Part shown: in pieces, positions 35,600 to 43,743 of the stretch
How the letters are laid out: each line of letters begins with the position of its first letter
Numbering within the stretch: position 1 is the stretch's first letter
NCBI RefSeq assembly: GCF_000576595.1
Contig: NZ_AWSA01000014.1
Span: forward strand, 38,022 to 102,021
Origin: Intrasporangium oryzae NRRL B-24470
GTDB lineage: Bacteria; Actinomycetota; Actinomycetes; Actinomycetales; Dermatophilaceae
Direction of reading: 5' to 3'
DNA: 64,000 nt
Notes under the pieces: generated by a model
The model's input: the letters and a program-made list of their open reading frames with translations, nothing else
The model's database searches: none
What the model was told of the DNA's origin: nothing
Translations under genes and position numbers: made by a program

Positions 35600-35696
35600 T
35601 GCATCTCCTTCAGCTTCGGACCATTTCAACCAACAACCGCCGGGCCGCTCAAAACCTTCCAGCGCTCGCGAAACTGCTTCGTCGTGTCGCACCCAC

Positions 35697-35732
35697 TACT
35701 ACGGACCGCGTAGTACCGTGCAGATCACGGTA
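35697..35732. promoter_or_regulatory. double-dyad operator ahead of padR-like gene
   Basis: Two 19-bp dyads of identical geometry are adjacent: TACTACG-N5-CGTAGTA (35697-35715) and TACCGTG-N5-CACGGTA (35714-35732). They share the bases TA. Both are perfect over 7+7 bases. The position, about 40-75 bases before the PadR start, fits an autoregulatory site for a dimer pair. Binding is inferred. Confidence 0.7.
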
Positions 35733-35772
35733 ATCCGCAATCCACGACAACGGCACGAGAGAGGACGGGACC

Positions 35773-36105
35773 GTGGACTCCACCCAGCTCGTCAAGGGAG
35801 TGCTCGACCTGGCGGTGCTCGCCGTGGTCGCCGAGGAGGACGGCTACGGCTACGACATCGTCCGGCGGCTCCGTGCTGCCGGGCTCGCCGACGTGGGTGA
35901 CGCCTCCGTCTACGGCACGCTCCGTCGCCTCTACTCCGCGGGGGCGTTGACCTCCTACGTCGTCGCCTCCGAGGAGGGCCCGCACCGCAAGTACTACGGG
36001 ATCAACAGGCAGGGCCGGGCGATGCTCGACCTGCAGGGCAAGACCTGGAAGGCATTCGCGCAGGCCATGGGTGGCCTGCTGGACACGGCAGGAGTCACAC
36101 CATGA
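35773..36105 (+). CDS. PadR-family transcriptional regulator
   Basis: 110 residues, the short PadR-s2 type. LVKGVLDLAVLAVVAEEDGY, GYDIVRRLRAAGLADVGDAS, VYGTLRRLYSAGALTSYVV and GPHRKYYGINRQGRAML give the winged helix and wing. GTG start with AGAGAGG upstream. Its TGA overlaps an ATG (36102) of the next gene region. In actinomycetes and firmicutes such PadR genes are paired with HAAS/DUF1700 membrane proteins, as here. Confidence 0.95.
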   Translation: MDSTQLVKGVLDLAVLAVVAEEDGYGYDIVRRLRAAGLADVGDASVYGTLRRLYSAGALTSYVVASEEGPHRKYYGINRQGRAMLDLQGKTWKAFAQAMGGLLDTAGVTP

Positions 36106-36123
36106 ACGACACCGACACCCACC

Positions 36124-37023
36124 TTGATCGCCTCCACCCCCCGCGACGACGTGCGGGGGTACGTCGCGCGGGTCCGTGTCGCCCTCGGCGACCTCCCCGC
36201 CGACGACGTCGACGAGCTGACCCAGGGCATGGAGGCCGACCTCGCGGAGCTCGTCGCGGAGTCGGGCGGGCGAGTCCGCGACCGTCTCGGCACCCCCGAG
36301 GCGTATGCCGCCGAGCTGCGTTCCGCCGCAGGCCTGCCCCCGCGCGTGGTGGCGTCGGCGTCGACGGGAATCGGGGATCTGGTGCGTCGCCTGCGGGACC
36401 GCTGGGACGACCGGGTGCGCCGGTGGGCCTGGCTCGCCGACCTCGTGCCGGTGTGGTGGGTGTTCCGCGGCATCATCGGGGCCTGGGCCGTCGCGGGCCT
36501 CCTCGGCCGCGATCCCCACAGTTGGCTGATGTGGTTCGCGGGAGCCGCGATCTCCTTCTGGCTCGGTCGGGCCGGTCGGGCGTGGACCGGTCCGAGGCGG
36601 AGGCTCGCGACCACCCTCAACGTCGTGACGGTCCTCGTGACCCTGCTCGTCGTCGTTCCCTCCGAGCTCACCCACTCCGGACCCGACTGGTCGAGCGGCG
36701 AGGTGGTCTACTCGCCCCCGACGCCCGGACTGGCCTACGACGGCTTCCCGGTCACGGGATACTTCGTCTACGACGCCCAGGGCCGACCCGTCCCGAACGC
36801 TCGCGTCTTCGACCAGGACGGCCACCCCCTCCCGCCCCAGGGAGCGAACACCAACGTCTACATCCCTCCGGCGACGATCGCGCCGCTCCCCGACGCGCCC
36901 GGACCGGCTGAGGCGCCGAGCTCCTCGGCGACCCCCTCGGCGATGGCTTCGGTCGGCGGCTCTGGCGCGACGACGCCGGTGCCGAGTGCGACGACCCAGG
37001 CTGCGACCACAAAAGCGTCGTGA
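36124..37023 (+). CDS. HAAS/DUF1700-like membrane protein; start uncertain, possible frameshift
   Basis: 299 residues from TTG 36124. Residues ~8-65 (VRGYVARVRVALGDLPADDV ... LGTPEAYAAELRSAAGL) match the HAAS signalling fold that partners PadR regulators. Then come three or four helices (~105-175) and a secreted-type Pro/Ser/Thr-rich tail. The ATG coupled to the PadR stop (36102) is in another frame; it would join this one as MNDTDTHLDRLHPRDDVRG if one C were removed from the C6 run at 36137-36142. Either TTG is the true start, or there is a frameshift (error, phase variation or mutation). Confidence 0.75.
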   Translation: MIASTPRDDVRGYVARVRVALGDLPADDVDELTQGMEADLAELVAESGGRVRDRLGTPEAYAAELRSAAGLPPRVVASASTGIGDLVRRLRDRWDDRVRRWAWLADLVPVWWVFRGIIGAWAVAGLLGRDPHSWLMWFAGAAISFWLGRAGRAWTGPRRRLATTLNVVTVLVTLLVVVPSELTHSGPDWSSGEVVYSPPTPGLAYDGFPVTGYFVYDAQGRPVPNARVFDQDGHPLPPQGANTNVYIPPATIAPLPDAPGPAEAPSSSATPSAMASVGGSGATTPVPSATTQAATTKAS

Positions 37024-37083
37024 CGCACCCGCCGCCCCTGCCCGATTGCCGACGGGGGCGGACCTGACGATCCCACCTGCACG

Positions 37084-37138
37084 ATGATCCGCAGGCTGAT
37101 CGCGATCCTCGGGTGTCGCCGATCAGCCTGCGGATCAT
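37084..37138. repeat. 18-bp perfect inverted repeat in intergenic gap
   Basis: ATGATCCGCAGGCTGATC (37084-37101) pairs perfectly with 37121-37138 over a 19-base loop. It lies 60 bases after the HAAS gene and can act as its terminator. The 247-base gap also holds a degenerate 12-base direct repeat (GTTGATCTGCGC type, about 37174-37209) related to the stem's GATC-rich sequence. No gene is visible in the gap. Confidence 0.75.
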
Positions 37139-37270
37139 CTGGCGTCTGGTGTTGTCCTGGCAGCACCGGATGCGAGGTGATCTGCGAGTTGATCTGCGCG
37201 TTGATCGATGCGTCGGACCAGGTCCTGACCGGTCCGATCCCACAGCGCGCACATCGGGCATCCGTGTGCG

Positions 37271-38137
37271 ATGCTCCGGCCTGTGAACGAGCAGCCACCG
37301 GTCAGCCACACGGCCGACTCCACCACCGAGCCCGTCCCCGGGCCCGCCTCGGTGACCACGCCGGTGACCTCTCCGGTTCCCCAGGCCGCCCCGCCGTCCG
37401 AGCCCCTGACTGCGGCGGACTGGTCCGCCCCCGTCGGCCTCCCGTATACCGCCGCCGGCCCGAATCCCGGCCCGATCACGGCGCCGCCTCCTGTTCTGCC
37501 GCTCGGTGGCGGCAACCACCAGGGCACCAACGGGCTCGCCATCGCGGCCCTCTGCTGCGGGCTCGCCGGGTTCTTCCCGATCACCGCGGTCCTCGCACTC
37601 GTCTTCGGGATCATCGCGCTCAACCAGCTCCGGACCCGGACGCAGAAGGGGCGCGGACTCGCGATCGCCGGGATCGTCCTCGGCTTGCTCGCGACCCTGT
37701 TCTGGGGCTTCGTCATCGCCGGGGTGATCATCGACGTCGGCGGCCCCACCCGGGACGCCGCCGGCTCGGTGACGGCCGTCCGCCAGGTCGGCATCGACAC
37801 CCTCCGCGACGGCGACTGCTTCGACGGGATCCCCCAGAGCGACAGCGCCGCGCTCGACCTGGTCACGGCCCGGCCCTGCACCACGCCGCACGAGGCGCAG
37901 ATCGTCACGACGGTGAGTCTTCCCTCGGGCGCCTTCCCCGGAGAGGACCGGGCGGCCGAACTGGCCGACAAGACGTGTGGCAACACCGTCTCCGACCTCA
38001 TCGTCGAAGAGGAGATCGAGAAGCTCGACCTCCTCTATCTCTACCCGGCGACCGACTTCGACTGGCGGACCAACCGGAGCGTCGTCTGCATCGTGTCCGC
38101 GACGGCGGGCAAGCTGTCGAGCTCGGTCCTCAGGTAG
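37271..38137 (+). CDS. DUF4190 + septum-formation-domain membrane protein
   Basis: 288 residues. A Pro/Thr-rich cytosolic N-terminus of ~80 residues is followed by a DUF4190 double-helix (GLAIAALCCGLAGFFPITAV, GRGLAIAGIVLGLLATLFWG) and a C-terminal extracytoplasmic Septum_form-type domain: DGDCFDGIPQ, RPCTTPHEAQIV, CGNTVSDLIV, VVCIVSA, with paired Cys. These proteins occur in actinomycetes, sometimes linked to cell division, with unknown mechanism. ATG 37271 or GTG 37283 may be the start; neither has a strong site. Confidence 0.83.
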   Translation: MLRPVNEQPPVSHTADSTTEPVPGPASVTTPVTSPVPQAAPPSEPLTAADWSAPVGLPYTAAGPNPGPITAPPPVLPLGGGNHQGTNGLAIAALCCGLAGFFPITAVLALVFGIIALNQLRTRTQKGRGLAIAGIVLGLLATLFWGFVIAGVIIDVGGPTRDAAGSVTAVRQVGIDTLRDGDCFDGIPQSDSAALDLVTARPCTTPHEAQIVTTVSLPSGAFPGEDRAAELADKTCGNTVSDLIVEEEIEKLDLLYLYPATDFDWRTNRSVVCIVSATAGKLSSSVLR

Positions 38138-38192
38138 CGCCGTCGTCGGGCGAGCCGGCCGGGGCCCCCTGTCCCGACGCCTGACGGCTCCC

Positions 38193-38256
38193 CACCCAGC
38201 CCGTATGCCGCTGGGCCGGCTCACGTGGGCCCGCCCAGCGGCATACGGGCTGGGTG
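38193..38256. repeat. GTATGCC palindrome (REP-like), 24-bp stem
   Basis: 38193-38216 (containing CCGTATGCCGCTGGGC) pairs without mismatch with 38233-38256, loop CGGCTCACGTGGGCCC. It lies between the converging DUF4190 and GAF genes. It is the longest member of the family, and its loop matches the 24497 copy. A bidirectional terminator role is likely in addition to whatever keeps the motif conserved. Confidence 0.9.
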
Positions 38257-38308
38257 AGCGGGACCCCGCGCCATCCCGGATCCGCTGAGGCGAACGGGCG
38301 GTGGTCCG

Positions 38309-39022
38309 TCACCCCTTGCCGTGGTGGACGACGGCGATGGCGAGCGCAACGAGGTCGACGCCGGCGTCCGCGGCCGCCTCCTCGAGGTGGGCCCGCGCGA
38401 GCGATGGGCTGACGCCGTGCGCCGCGCAGAGCACTCGGACGGCGAGGTCGATCGTCGCGAGGTCCTCGAGCCGCGACGGGGCCCGGGCCGCCTCGAGTCG
38501 CGTGCTGAACGACAGGTCGGCGTTGGATGTCGCGCCGGGAGGCCAGGCCCCGAAGAGCCGCGCGAGCTCCTCCTCGCGGCCGACGAACGTGTCGGAGCCG
38601 GCCCCGTACAGGCTGATCCCGACCGTCACCGCGCCGTGCTCCAGGAGCGGCAGGGACAAGGTGCTGAGCACCCCCAGGGCGGACCCCGACTGGGCGAGCG
38701 TGAGCCATCTCCCCTCGTCGAGCAGGCCCGCGTCGTCGGCGTCGTCGACGCTCGCGGCGGCGTCGGCATCGACGCTCGCGGCGGCGTCGACGCCGGGGCC
38801 ACCGCCGAGGTCCTGCACCCCGTCGAGGGCCGAGAGCTCGCCGGCCGTCAACACGTAGGTGAGCACGATGCCTTCCTGCACCAGGCCCAGGCTGAATCCG
38901 ACGAGGTCGGGCACCTTCTCGACGGCCCGGCGCACGACCTCGGCAAGGTCGGTGGCGAGGCGGTCGTCGCCGTATCGGGAGAGCTGCCGCAGGGCTTCGT
39001 CCGTCTGAGCGATCGGCTTCAT
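38309..39022 (-). CDS. GAF-ANTAR-like signalling protein
   Basis: 237 residues. The N-terminal ~165 residues resemble a GAF sensor (VPDLVGFSLGLVQEGIVLTY ... LSTLSLPLLEHGAVTVGISL). The C-terminal ~55 residues (IDLAVRVLCAAHGVSPSLAR then AHLEEAAADAG) look like an ANTAR RNA-binding helix bundle. A Asp/Ala repeat, DAAASVDADAAASVDDADD, interrupts the GAF part and is encoded by a duplicated 21-base stretch at 38745/38769. ANTAR proteins act by antitermination; the signal and targets are unknown. Confidence 0.72.
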   Translation of the reverse strand: MKPIAQTDEALRQLSRYGDDRLATDLAEVVRRAVEKVPDLVGFSLGLVQEGIVLTYVLTAGELSALDGVQDLGGGPGVDAAASVDADAAASVDDADDAGLLDEGRWLTLAQSGSALGVLSTLSLPLLEHGAVTVGISLYGAGSDTFVGREEELARLFGAWPPGATSNADLSFSTRLEAARAPSRLEDLATIDLAVRVLCAAHGVSPSLARAHLEEAAADAGVDLVALAIAVVHHGKG

Positions 39023-39169
39023 GCCACGTGGGTACCCCGGCGGCCCTCGCCGCCATCATCGTCGCCTGTCGCTCGGGGCGCGGTGTCATCGGACTGGTCG
39101 GACGCCGGGCCGGAACGATCGGGACAAAGCGGGTGCCCGGGCAGGGAGCGCCACGGCAGGATGGCGACC

Positions 39170-40324
39170 ATGAGCGACACCGCCGCGACCCGACCCACCC
39201 AGCCCGAGACGGACCCGGGGGCGCCGGGCGCCCCCACGCTCGAGGAGCGGGCGCGGGTCGCGCTCCGCGGCGTGACCCGGTGGCTCGGTGGCCGTATGCC
39301 GCGGACGCCGGAGGAGGAGCTGCGCGACCTCGCGGACATCGTTGCGGGCCTCGGCGACGCCGGCGAGTGGGACCGCTACGGCGGCCGCGGCCCGGTGGAG
39401 GAGCTCGAGCGTCGTCTCGCCGAGCTCCTCGGCAAGCCCTCGGCCGTCTTCTTCCCGAGCGGGATCATGGCCCAGCAGTCGATGCTCCGCGTCTGGTGCG
39501 ACGAGCGCGGGTCCCGCAGGGTGGCCCTCCCGGGCCTGTCGCACCTGCTCCACCACGAGGCCGACGGGCCACGCCTGATCCACGGGTTCGAGTTCGAGCT
39601 GCTGACGGACGGTCCTCGGGTGCCGCAGGTCGCCGACCTCGATGCGATCCCCGGACCTCTCGGGGCTGCGCTCCTCGAGCTGCCGCTCCGCGACGGGGGT
39701 TTCCTCCTGCCGACCTGGGACGAGCTCGTCGTCTTCTCGGAGGGATGTCGCGCTCGGGGAGTGCCGCTCCACCTCGACGGCGCGCGGCTCTGGGAGTCGC
39801 AGCCGCACCTCGGCCACCCGCTCGCCGAGATCGCCGCGCTCGCCGACAGCGTCTACGTCTCCTTCTACAAGGGCCTCGCCGGCCTCGCCGGTGCGGCGCT
39901 CGTCGGCCCCGAGGAGCAGCTGGCGCAGGCCCGCACCTGGCGTTCGCGGATGGGCGGCACCCTCTTCAGCCTCATGCCGTATGCCGTCGCCGCCCTTCGC
40001 GGGCTCGACGCCGAGCTTCCCCGGATGGCCGGCTTCCACGCCCGCGCTGTCGAGCTGTCCGAGCGGCTCGCCGCCCGCGGCATACGTGTCCATCCGGCGA
40101 CACCGCACACGAACGCCTTCCGGGTGTACGTCGCGCGCGACGCAGAGGACCTCAACGAGCGCATGGTCGTCGCGATGGAGCGAGAGCACGTCGCCCTCAC
40201 GCCCACCTGGCGGTCGGCCGACGTGCCCGGCTGGGCGCGGGCGGAGTTCCAGGTCGGGCACTCGACGATGGAGTGGGACCTCGACGAGGCCGTCGCCACC
40301 TTCGTCCGCGTGTTCGTCGACTGA
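39170..40324 (+). CDS. threonine aldolase / beta-eliminating lyase family (PLP)
   Basis: 384 residues. Fold-type I PLP features: WDRYGGRGPVEELERRLAEL, AVFFPSGIMAQQSMLRVW, PLHLDGARLWES (Asp to PLP nitrogen) and SVYVSFYKGLAGLAGAALVG with the Schiff-base Lys. It is likely an L-threonine/allo-threonine aldolase giving glycine and acetaldehyde, but related lyases exist. ATG 39170 is favoured by AGGA at eight bases; ATG 39161 adds three residues. An N-terminal Pro/Thr-rich extension of ~20 residues precedes the conserved part. Confidence 0.88.
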   Translation: MSDTAATRPTQPETDPGAPGAPTLEERARVALRGVTRWLGGRMPRTPEEELRDLADIVAGLGDAGEWDRYGGRGPVEELERRLAELLGKPSAVFFPSGIMAQQSMLRVWCDERGSRRVALPGLSHLLHHEADGPRLIHGFEFELLTDGPRVPQVADLDAIPGPLGAALLELPLRDGGFLLPTWDELVVFSEGCRARGVPLHLDGARLWESQPHLGHPLAEIAALADSVYVSFYKGLAGLAGAALVGPEEQLAQARTWRSRMGGTLFSLMPYAVAALRGLDAELPRMAGFHARAVELSERLAARGIRVHPATPHTNAFRVYVARDAEDLNERMVVAMEREHVALTPTWRSADVPGWARAEFQVGHSTMEWDLDEAVATFVRVFVD

Positions 40325-40522
40325 GCTCGCCCCGACCGCCGCGGATCGGTGGCGCCGTCGGGCCGACCGTCCACGGCTGGTTGCGCCGGCGCGAGGTCAC
40401 GCGTTGTCCCACATGCGCGGGTGGGCGAGTGGCACAGTGGCACAGTGGCGGTGTCGGCGACGGAATCGGCGCCGGCCCCGGTGAGCCGGTCCGGGCGGGC
40501 GGCAGCGACAGGAGGCGGGTCC

Positions 40523-41314
40523 ATGGCCCTGCGGGCGATCGGCAAGGGGGTCCGGGAGGGCTCCTACCTCGACCGGTTCGGAGCGGCCCTTCTTCTCGTG
40601 CTCGCGTCGATCATCGGCCTCTCGCTCATCGACACGACCGGGTCGGCCTTCGGGTCCTTGATCACCCACGCGCTGAGCGGAGCCGCCCTTCTGGTCGCGC
40701 TCGGGGCCTCCGGCGTGTCTCGACGGTGGCGTCGAGTGACCTACGTCTACGTCCTGCTCGTGCTCGCCGCCAACATCGTCTGGGCGCTGCTGGCGGCCCC
40801 TCCGGTGATCACGCCGGGTTCCGTCAACCTCGGCCCCGGACTGCTCTGGCTCTTCGCGGCTGCGGCCCTGCCGGTCATCGTCGCTCGTCGTCTCGTCCGC
40901 CACCGCGAGATCACCATCGCCACCGTCCTGGGCGCGGTCACGGCCTACCTCCAGATCGCCGTCGCCTACGCGTTCCTCTTCCAGGCGATCGACGCGCTGT
41001 CGACCGAGCCCTTCTTCGGGGCACCGGTCTCGACGACGATCTACATGTACATCAGCCTCCAGACGATCTCGACCCTCGGCTACGGCGACAACGTCCCGGT
41101 CACCGACCTCGGCCGCTTGGCCACGATGTCGGAGGCGGTCGTCGGACAGGTCTATCTCGTCACCTTCGTCGCGATGATCGTCTCGCTCTTCGCGGCGTCC
41201 CTGCCCGACCGGCGGAGCCTGCGGTTCGAGCGCGACGACGGCGGGACGGGTGACGCCGCTGCGTCGGGCCGAGAGGCAGATCCTGACGTCGGCCGCGGCC
41301 GAGACCAGGTCTGA
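40523..41314 (+). CDS. potassium-channel-family protein
   Basis: 263 residues. About five helices precede the pore helix ISLQTISTLGYGDNVPVTDL near residue 183, with the selectivity filter TLGYGD (a variant of TVGYGD), and a final helix. No voltage-sensor Arg ladder or RCK domain is visible. AGGAGG is seven bases before the ATG. The membrane ion flux it supports is K+ by analogy. A nearby MscS gene and DUF389 gene are other envelope-stress-type proteins but not co-transcribed. Confidence 0.9.
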   Translation: MALRAIGKGVREGSYLDRFGAALLLVLASIIGLSLIDTTGSAFGSLITHALSGAALLVALGASGVSRRWRRVTYVYVLLVLAANIVWALLAAPPVITPGSVNLGPGLLWLFAAAALPVIVARRLVRHREITIATVLGAVTAYLQIAVAYAFLFQAIDALSTEPFFGAPVSTTIYMYISLQTISTLGYGDNVPVTDLGRLATMSEAVVGQVYLVTFVAMIVSLFAASLPDRRSLRFERDDGGTGDAAASGREADPDVGRGRDQV

Positions 41315-41353
41315 GAACGATCCGCGACGCCGTCAGGGAGCGGAGCGGTGGGC

Positions 41354-42355
41354 TCAGCGGCCGGCAACGGTCCCGACCTCGATGCGCTCGCCGAGCGACT
41401 TCTCGATGACGATGGGGAAGCTGCCCGGAACCTTGCCGTCGAGCGAGCCGAGGAGCGTTGACACGGAGGGGAGCTCACCCGGGGTGGAGAGGCGGACCAG
41501 GATCGTCGTCGACACGACGTCCACGCCTGTCAGCTCGGCCCCGGAGGTGCCCGACAGCCACTTCTGCGCCGCCATCCGGACCTCGCTCCTGATGACCGTC
41601 GTCCCGTAGCTGACGAGCGAGTTGGCCACGAGTGGCACGAGGACGAGGACCACCATGATGGCGAGCGTCGCGTATGCGGCTCGTGGCCGTCCTGCGCGCT
41701 CCCGGGCCTCGGCCGTGTAGCCGAGTGTCGTGAAGACGAACATCCCGGCGAAGACGAGCGCGAGCAGGTTGGACAGGAAGAGGATGAACGCTCCGAGCGC
41801 CAAGCCCGGCTCTCCCTCGCCGAGGCAGACACCGACGACCCCGAGCGGCGGTACGAGGGAGATCGAGATCGCGACGCCGGGCAGCACCGCGCCGACGTCG
41901 CGTCGAGCCAGGGCCACCGCGCCGGCGAGCCCGGTCGCGAGCGCAGCGACGAGGTCGATCGTCCTGGGCGAGGTCCGCCCGGCGATCTGGCTGTTGTCGA
42001 GCAAGGTCGTCGTGCCCGGGATGGCGAGGGAGAAGAGCGCCCCGATCGCGATGACGAGCAGGGCCCCGAGGACGACGAAGCGCAGGCCGCCCAGACGCTC
42101 GCGCTTCACCAGGCCGAGCGCCATGCCCATGATCGGCGTCGACAACGGCGCGATGATCATGGCGCCGATGACGGTGGCCGTCGAGTCGGCCAGCACGCCG
42201 GCTGTCGCGATGACCCCGGCGAGGACGAGCATCGTCCAGAAGGCCGACCGCTTCGCTGTGGTGTCCCCGACGGTCAGGTCAAGGTCCGCAGTCAGCTCGT
42301 CGAGCGTCCTGCGCTGGTTGGCGGGCAGGATCCGGTTGCGCAGGGCGTGAGCCAT
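41354..42355 (-). CDS. DUF389 membrane protein
   Basis: 333 residues. Eight or so helices at residues ~40-240 with the DUF389 signature FWTMLVLAGVIATAGVLADS, AMIIAPLSTPIMGMALGL, then a cytosolic C-terminal domain of ~90 residues (EVRMAAQKWLSGTSGAELTG, VSTTILVRLSTPGELPSV). The family is widespread and its transport role is unproven. It begins 117 bases downstream of the CHAP gene on the same strand, across a strong terminator. Confidence 0.9.
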   Translation of the reverse strand: MAHALRNRILPANQRRTLDELTADLDLTVGDTTAKRSAFWTMLVLAGVIATAGVLADSTATVIGAMIIAPLSTPIMGMALGLVKRERLGGLRFVVLGALLVIAIGALFSLAIPGTTTLLDNSQIAGRTSPRTIDLVAALATGLAGAVALARRDVGAVLPGVAISISLVPPLGVVGVCLGEGEPGLALGAFILFLSNLLALVFAGMFVFTTLGYTAEARERAGRPRAAYATLAIMVVLVLVPLVANSLVSYGTTVIRSEVRMAAQKWLSGTSGAELTGVDVVSTTILVRLSTPGELPSVSTLLGSLDGKVPGSFPIVIEKSLGERIEVGTVAGR

Positions 42356-42409
42356 GAGCCGAGTATCGCGGCGCCTGAGGCTGCTGTCTCGAAGGCTGCG
42401 GATACGGCA

Positions 42410-42444
42410 ACGGCGGGGAGGGTGTCGAGCACCCTCCCCGCCGT
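42410..42444 (-). terminator. terminator after the CHAP hydrolase gene
   Basis: ACGGCGGGGAGGGTG (42410-42424) pairs perfectly over 15 bp with 42430-42444, five-base loop. It lies 28 bases past the CHAP stop on the minus strand and before the DUF389 start. Confidence 0.85.
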
Positions 42445-42472
42445 CGTGCGCCTCAGCTCACCGGGACATCGG

Positions 42473-43354
42473 TCACGGGGCGTAGATGTACTGCATGCCG
42501 CTGGTCTGGGTCAGCGTGCGGGTGTTGTAGTTGTACGGGCCGGCGAGGGCGTTCATCTCGATGATCGTCACCTGGTTGCCGCTGACACGAGTCACCCACG
42601 CGACGTGGCCGACGCTCGACGAGCCGTGGACACCCGGCTGCATGACGAGGATCGAGCGCGTGCGCGGCGTGCTGCTCACGGTGTAGCCGGCGCTCCGCGC
42701 GCCCCAGGCCCAGGCCATGGCGTTGCCGGTCCAGCCGCCGGGGTAGTAGCCCTCGGACTGGTGCCACTTGTTGAGCGCGCCCCACGTGCACTGGCCCGGA
42801 GTGGCCCAGTTGAAGGACGAGCGCGAGCCCGACGAGGCCCGGGGGGTGTAGGAGTTGGAGGTCGACTTCGTCGCGATGGCGGTCCGGGTCGTGCTGCGCG
42901 ACGCGCGGGCCGCAGCGGCGGCACGGGCCTTCGCTGCGGCAGCGGCCCTGGCCTTCGCAGCCGCGGCCGCCTTCGCCTTGGCCTCGGCGGCAGCCTTGGC
43001 ACGGGCCTCCTTGACCTCGATGTCCTCGATGACGACGGTCGGGACCGTGGCGACCCTCGGCGCGGTCGTGGCCGCGGCGAGACCGATCGAGGTGAGGGCG
43101 GATGCCGCGGACGGGACCGCTGCGACAGCGGGGCCGACAACGGCTGGGGCGGTGGCCGGGGCGGCCACAGCGGGGACCCGAGTCTCGGCACTCGCCGGCT
43201 GGGCGACGGTGGCGACGAGGCCACCAGCGGCGGCGACGATGGCGGCGCCCTTCATGGCCGGCTGAGCCGACTCGCGGGCGATGGACCTGAGCTCGGTGAG
43301 CGGGTGGTGCCTTCCGGGCGCGCGATGGCGGCCGGGACGCTTGTCAATGTTCAC
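42473..43354 (-). CDS. secreted CHAP-domain peptidoglycan hydrolase
   Basis: 293 residues. A charged N-terminus and hydrophobic stretch (MKGAAIVAAAGGLVATVAQP, ASA cleavage) form the signal. A Pro/Ala/Val-rich segment and a long Ala/Lys coiled helix (EVKEARAKAAAEAKAKAAAA) follow. The C-terminal CHAP domain has the nucleophile Cys in TPGQCTWGALNKW, GWTGNAMAWAW and GHVAWVTRV with the His. It cuts peptidoglycan peptides outside the cell. GTG start, with its GAGAGG site being the last part of the c-di-AMP riboswitch upstream. Confidence 0.93.
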   Translation of the reverse strand: MNIDKRPGRHRAPGRHHPLTELRSIARESAQPAMKGAAIVAAAGGLVATVAQPASAETRVPAVAAPATAPAVVGPAVAAVPSAASALTSIGLAAATTAPRVATVPTVVIEDIEVKEARAKAAAEAKAKAAAAAKARAAAAAKARAAAAARASRSTTRTAIATKSTSNSYTPRASSGSRSSFNWATPGQCTWGALNKWHQSEGYYPGGWTGNAMAWAWGARSAGYTVSSTPRTRSILVMQPGVHGSSSVGHVAWVTRVSGNQVTIIEMNALAGPYNYNTRTLTQTSGMQYIYAP

Positions 43355-43358
43355 GATG

Positions 43359-43582
43359 TACCTCTCCGGCGCCTGCGAAGTTAGCTGTCGGGTTCGGGCA
43401 GGAGATGCGTGCCCGGCCTTCGGCTCTCTCTGTCGCGACGGTTGTCGCGACTCGAGCCGGAGGCTTCACCCCAAGGGCGTCCGGAGACGCCCGGAGGAAA
43501 GTGGTTCCCCCGCTCCTGCCATGCGGGTTGAGCTGGCCCGGTGAGGCAGTGGCAGGACTAGGCGTCTGCCTCACGAGCATCC
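43359..43582 (-). ncRNA. cyclic di-AMP riboswitch (ydaO/yuaA leader)
   Basis: Read on the minus strand, the leader contains in order the conserved ydaO blocks: CTAGTCCTGCC, GGGGGAACCA, TTGGGGTGAAGCC, GCCGGGCACGC, CCGAACCCGACAGCTAAC, TTCGCAGGCG and GAGAGG. This is the class known to bind c-di-AMP and to shut off cell-wall hydrolase genes in actinomycetes. It ends four bases before the GTG of the CHAP gene, and its 3' end holds the ribosome-binding site, so control may be on translation as well as transcription. The 5' limit is approximate. Confidence 0.93.
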
Positions 43583-43743
43583 GACGGGGGCGCCGGACCG
43601 TAGAACAGTAAATGAATGGTCAGGTGGAAGTCACGCTCAGGTAACGACCGAGGGGTGTTTCGCCGCCTAATGGACCGATTTGGTCCGGCAAAAAGGTGGC
43701 GAGGGTCACGTCCGAACGGGCCCGCAGACCCTCGAGTCGCGAC

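Noticed and set aside
36102..36911. Alternative 269-residue gene in the ATG 36102 frame
   Set aside because: Beyond the first ~12 codons it reads as Arg/Pro-rich out-of-frame sequence, while the other frame has HAAS and membrane features. The ATG is discussed as a possible frameshifted start instead.
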